A stretch of DNA of 47,974 bases from Azonexaceae bacterium (GTDB lineage: Bacteria > Pseudomonadota > Gammaproteobacteria > Burkholderiales > Rhodocyclaceae): the NCBI GenBank assembly GCA_009469675.1, contig SSSZ01000059.1, positions 1 through 47,974 of the forward strand, read 5' to 3'. The notes under the pieces are model-generated. The model saw only the letters and a list, made by a program, of their open reading frames with translations, was not told the origin of the DNA and searched no databases. Each line of letters starts with the position of its first letter. Positions within the stretch are counted from its first letter, which is position 1. A program made the position numbers and the translations under genes. Below are positions 45,977 through 47,974 of this stretch, piece by piece.

Positions 45977-46758
45977 TGGAGCCTGCCCACATCCTTCTGG
46001 TCGGTGCCGGTGCCTTCCTGGCGGGCGGCATGAACGCCCTGGCCGGCGGCGGCACCTTCTTTTCCTTCCCCGCCCTGCTTGCCGCCGGCGTGCCGCCGGT
46101 GACGGCCAACGCCAGCAACACCGTCGGCCTTTGCCCGGCTAGCCTGGTCAGCGCCTGGGCCTATCGGCGCGAAGCCTTGCGCCACGGGCGTTGGGCGGCG
46201 CTTCTCGCGGTCGTTTCGTGCCTCGGGGGCATCGGCGGCGGCCTTTTACTCCTCGCCACCTCCAACGCCGCCTTCGCCCGCCTGATCCCCTGGCTGCTGC
46301 TCGTCGCCACCGCCCTTTTCGCCTTCAGCGGCCGGGTTTCGCAGCTGGTGCGCTGGGCCACGGGCCGGCTGGGGGGCGACCCCGGCCGGCGAAACCCGGG
46401 CGGCCCCGGGGGCGCCCTCTTCCAATTCGCCGTCGCCGTCTATGGCGGCTTCTTCGGCGCCGGCATGGGTATCCTCACCCTGGCGGCGCTCTCCATCCAG
46501 GGTTTCGACGACATCCAGGAAAGCAACGCCCTGAAGAACCTGACTTCGGGCATCAATTATTTCGTCTCGTCCGCCACCTTCATCGTCGCCGGCGCCATCA
46601 GCTGGCCCCACACCGCCGTCATGCTGGTCGCCGCCATGGCCGGCGGCTACGCCGGAGCGGCCCTGGCCCGCCGCCTGCCGGCCGCCGGGCTGAAGCGCCT
46701 GGTGATCGCCGTGGGCAGCACCCTGACCGTCGTCTATTTCAGCAAAACCTACTTCTAA
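45976..46758 (+). CDS. TauE/SafE family membrane transporter
   Basis: A 260-residue inner-membrane permease of the sulfite-exporter/anion family. About eight hydrophobic helices are visible. The paired TauE/SafE half motifs are GGMNALAGGGTFFSFPAL near residue 18 and VAVYGGFFGAGMGILTLAAL near residue 154. ATG shares one base with the dehalogenase stop, and aceB starts 19 bases later. Such permeases move organosulfonates, sulfite or other small anions; haloacid or hydroxyacid transport is an inference from the neighbours. Confidence 0.9.
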   Translation: MEPAHILLVGAGAFLAGGMNALAGGGTFFSFPALLAAGVPPVTANASNTVGLCPASLVSAWAYRREALRHGRWAALLAVVSCLGGIGGGLLLLATSNAAFARLIPWLLLVATALFAFSGRVSQLVRWATGRLGGDPGRRNPGGPGGALFQFAVAVYGGFFGAGMGILTLAALSIQGFDDIQESNALKNLTSGINYFVSSATFIVAGAISWPHTAVMLVAAMAGGYAGAALARRLPAAGLKRLVIAVGSTLTVVYFSKTYF

Positions 46759-46777
46759 CATCGTAAAAGGAGATCCC

Positions 46778-47974
46778 ATGAACCTCAATCTGCCCCAAGG
46801 CGTGCACATCACCGGCCCCATCAAGCCAGGTTACGAAACCATCCTCACCCACGACGCCCTGGCCCTCGTCGCCAAGCTTCACCGGGCCTGCGAAGGTCGC
46901 CGCCAGGAGCTGCTCAAGGCCCGTATCGCCCGCCAGGCCCGCATCGACGCCGGCGAGATGCCCGATTTCCTGGCCGAGACCAGGGCCGTCCGCGAAGGCG
47001 ACTGGAAGATCGCCCCCCTGCCCCCGGCCCTGCAACGCCGCCGCGTCGAAATCACCGGCCCGGTCGAGGCCAAGATGATTATCAACGCCTTCAATTCCGG
47101 CGCCGATTCCTACATGACCGACTTCGAGGATTCCAACTCGCCCAACTGGGACAACCAGATCGTCGGCCAGATGAACCTCTACAAGGCGATCCGCCGCCAG
47201 CTTTCCTTCACCAACGAGGCGGGCAAGGAATACAAGCTCAACGACACCGTCGCCACCCTGCAGATCCGCCCCCGCGGCTGGCACCTCGACGAAAAGCACG
47301 TCCTCGTCGACGGCCAGCGCGTTTCCGGCGGCATCTTCGACTTTGCCCTCGTCTTCTTCCACAACGCCAAGGAGCAGATCGCCCGCGGCGCTGGCCCCTT
47401 CTACTACCTGCCCAAGATGGAAAGCCACCTGGAAGCCCGCCTGTGGAACGACATCTTCGTCATGGCGCAAGACCACATCGGCATCCCGCAAGGCACCATC
47501 AAGGCCACCGTGCTGGTCGAAACCATCCTCGCCACCTTCGAGATGGAAGAAATCCTCTTTGAGCTGCGCAACCACTCCGCCGGCCTCAACGCCGGCCGCT
47601 GGGACTACATTTTCAGCTGCATCAAGAAGTTCAAGAAGAACAAGGACTTCTGTCTCGCCCAGCGCAGCGCCATCACCATGGAAGTGCCCTTCATGCGCGG
47701 CTACGCCCTGGCCCTCGTCCAGGCTTGCCACAAGCGCGGCGCCCCGGCCATGGGCGGCATGAGCGCCCTGATCCCCATCAAGAACGACCCCGTGGCCAAC
47801 GAGAAGGCCCTGGCCGGCATCCGCCACGACAAGACCCGCGACGCCAACGACGGCTTCGACGGCGGCTGGGTGGCTCACCCGGGCCTGGTGCCCATCGCCA
47901 TGGAAGAATTCGTCAAGGTGCTGGGCGACAAGCCGAACCAGTTCGAGAAGCAGGTCGAAGGCCAGTTCGGCCCG
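46778..47974 (+). CDS. aceB: Malate synthase A (5' part; continues beyond the window)
   Basis: Malate synthase condenses glyoxylate with acetyl-CoA. ATG at 46778 follows AAAAGGAGA, and 399 codons are open to the window edge. Protein features are MTDFEDSNSPNWDN, QIRPRGWHLDEKHV (conserved active-site Arg), YLPKMESHLEARLWND and the family signature RNHSAGLNAGRWDYIF at residues 264-279. A full enzyme has about 530 residues, so about a quarter is missing, including the catalytic Asp. It is 19 bases downstream of the permease gene, in the same direction. Confidence 0.95.
   Translation, partial: MNLNLPQGVHITGPIKPGYETILTHDALALVAKLHRACEGRRQELLKARIARQARIDAGEMPDFLAETRAVREGDWKIAPLPPALQRRRVEITGPVEAKMIINAFNSGADSYMTDFEDSNSPNWDNQIVGQMNLYKAIRRQLSFTNEAGKEYKLNDTVATLQIRPRGWHLDEKHVLVDGQRVSGGIFDFALVFFHNAKEQIARGAGPFYYLPKMESHLEARLWNDIFVMAQDHIGIPQGTIKATVLVETILATFEMEEILFELRNHSAGLNAGRWDYIFSCIKKFKKNKDFCLAQRSAITMEVPFMRGYALALVQACHKRGAPAMGGMSALIPIKNDPVANEKALAGIRHDKTRDANDGFDGGWVAHPGLVPIAMEEFVKVLGDKPNQFEKQVEGQFGP

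Overview
The window is GC-rich chromosomal DNA (composition judged by eye) from a member of the Betaproteobacteria, most likely a Rhodocyclales relative. The assignment rests on gene content and order: ilvB-ilvN-ilvC followed by pssA and leuA; a sigma factor/DUF3619/DUF3106/RDD block; lptFG divergent from pepA-holC; clpS-clpA; and an aceA/aceB glyoxylate cycle. Almost everything is housekeeping or metabolic. I found no prophage, CRISPR array, tRNA, rRNA or intact transposase.

Layout. 1-2013: end of a WrbA-like gene, a DUF2069 membrane protein and leuA. 2151-9839: a heavy-metal RND efflux operon (czcC-czcB-czcA, minus strand) divergent from a two-component system. 9814-14005: pssA, ilvC, ilvN and ilvB on the minus strand. 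14128-16005: a divergent operon of an ECF-type sigma factor with a CTG start, DUF3619, DUF3106 and RDD proteins. 16014-18178: lptG and lptF. 18250-21384: pepA, holC, a small unknown gene and a crotonase-fold gene. 21385-21975: a gene-free stretch with short inverted and tandem repeats that looks like a mobile-element scar. 21976-26852: fumC (minus), valS and a small membrane protein. 26877-32372 (minus): an HtrA-like protease, a 41-residue membrane peptide, a putative lipoprotein, a fused pabB-pabC, tusA and an M48 protease with a TPR-like tail. 32437-33725: moaC, soxY, soxZ. 33792-37463: cspA, then clpS, clpA, rraA. 37477-39273: a chemoreceptor with a C-terminal sensor domain. 39601-47974: aceA, a CHRD protein, a GST, a LysR regulator, a DUF454 protein, a second LysR regulator, a haloacid dehalogenase, a TauE/SafE permease and the first 399 codons of aceB.

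How genes work together. leuA and ilvBNC make branched-chain amino acids. aceA and aceB give the glyoxylate cycle. The dehalogenase, permease and malate synthase genes are tightly packed in one direction beside a divergent LysR gene, which suggests a haloacid-to-glyoxylate route into the same cycle. LptF and LptG belong to lipopolysaccharide export, and the M48 and HtrA-like proteases to envelope quality control. ClpS and ClpA serve N-end-rule proteolysis.

Most unusual items: a palindromic repeat of about 108 bp present in two diverged copies (28043-28150 and 41170-41280); the repeat scar at 21458-21908; a pabB gene with no ATG, GTG or TTG start near its conserved N-terminus; a sigma factor that appears to start at CTG behind a strong Shine-Dalgarno; and a palindromic operator directly against the aceA promoter.
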